DNA from: Hymenopus coronatus
Taxonomy: Eukaryota; Arthropoda; Insecta; Mantodea; Hymenopodidae
Assembly (NCBI GenBank): GCA_030762935.1
Contig: CM060887.1
Location: 10,780,501-10,844,500 of the forward strand
Length of the DNA stretch: 64,000 nt
Direction of reading: 5' to 3'
Part shown: positions 63,511 to 64,000 of the stretch, piece by piece
Position numbering within the stretch: the first letter of the stretch is position 1
How the letters are laid out: each line of letters starts with the position of its first letter
The notes under the pieces: model-generated
Databases searched by the model: none
What the model was told of the DNA's origin: nothing
What the model saw: the letters and a program-made list of their open reading frames with translations, nothing else
Translations under genes and position numbers: made by a program

Positions 63511-64000
63511 TATTAGTATAAAAAAGTAAAACCAAGATAAAATAACTGTCCAGTCCTGAAGTCAGAGCTGGCGATAAAACCTGACACTAAAAGAGCTAAA
63601 ACAAGAGGAAACATAAAACAATAGTGTCGAAAAAGTGTCAAACGTGATAAAATGAATGAAAATGAAATGAATTACTCTCAAGTGTGCATTCAGGTGCTGC
63701 AGGTTTCGGTACTGCAGGTGATGCATTTGCTTGTGCTACAGAAATATTTCTCCCCGTGGCAGCCTGAGTAAGCTATCTCGCCTGCAAGGGTCGCTGCGTC
63801 ACCCTCTTGGAATAGCTCTCTAAATGTGCGTGGGTGTTCAAACAAAATGTTAGGGAGTTTTTCGGAGTTGGTTACTCTATGGCTCCTTCTCCTCACCCGT
63901 CTCCATAAACGATCCAACATGGCGTCGCAGTAAGCGAGGTGTTCCCTTTCGTTATAAAATCCTACACTCTAAAGCTTGCACGGCCAGTATCACAGTTTCA
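63511..64000 (-). other. Unassigned; partial minus ORF not recognised
   Basis: A minus frame at 63690-63920 (76 codons, MLDRLWRRVRRRSHRVTNSE at its start) lies in a GC-richer stretch. It contains FEHPRTFRELFQEGDAATLA. I recognise no family; it might be host or transposon sequence. The segment is cut by the window end. Confidence 0.3.

Noticed and set aside
1..64000. Classical TIR/MITE assignment for the H element
   Set aside because: The ends are not inverted copies at the termini. The shared 12-mer is offset by about 22 nt and only one end has the ATGTG/CACAT hairpin. Kept as an alternative in the main finding rather than as the call.

Overview
The window looks like a gene-poor, AT-rich stretch of an invertebrate nuclear genome. 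I infer an arthropod, because of the decayed mariner/Tc1 transposases (one with the N-terminal helix-turn-helix type common in insect and chelicerate genomes), the end of a non-LTR reverse transcriptase, and several tRNA-derived SINEs. I found no convincing intact host gene, no rRNA or functional tRNA gene, no CRISPR and no operon. Nearly all open frames are chance openings inside repeats.

One repeat dominates: a non-coding element of about 0.85-0.9 kb, here called the H element, present as roughly fifty full or partial copies on both strands. In the + orientation it begins TTTTT-ACTTTCTCTACA, with a 30-36 nt hairpin (the H-end; core palindrome ACTATGTACATAGT in many copies). A GT-rich microsatellite-like tract follows at about 120-150 bp. 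It ends with TGTAGAGAAAGT, a hairpin of the form ATGTG-loop-CACAT, and CAGATTTTT (the C-end). The 12-bp ends are inverted repeats set at unequal distances from the termini, and insertions sit in T-runs. This resembles Helentron/Helitron2-derived non-autonomous elements (HINE/DINE-1-like). That assignment is inference, because no Rep/helicase gene is in the window.

Layout. 0-13 kb: nested H copies, a fold-back tRNA-derived element (1558-1984), an inverted H pair (5775-6806) and a TIR element (10653-11052). 13-22 kb: a tandem array of a 762-bp H unit (15052-17917), about 1 kb without recognised repeats (17994-18997), a mariner pseudogene (19190-19690) and three head-to-tail H copies. 22-27 kb: a fold-back mariner, nested SINEs, a GC-richer patch, and a 723-bp fold-back tRNA composite inserted in a mariner remnant with a 10-bp target duplication. 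27-40 kb: H copies, a second copy of the TIR element, a head-to-tail H pair (32908-34645) and SINEs. 40-42 kb: a SINE, a fold-back Tc1-like element and a LINE 3' end. 42-54 kb: deeply nested H copies, a 136-bp structured insertion, an antisense mariner N-terminus, an array of roughly 1-kb composite units and a second fold-back mariner with a 65-nt A-run. 54-64 kb: further H copies, a 50-bp tandem repeat, a second inverted H pair and another SINE.

The main theme is palindrome formation. Inverted, fold-back versions occur in four unrelated repeat classes (H element, mariner, Tc1-like, tRNA-SINE), and H elements also form direct tandem arrays. All boundaries were read by eye and may be off by several bases; those with matching target duplications or empty sites are the firmest.
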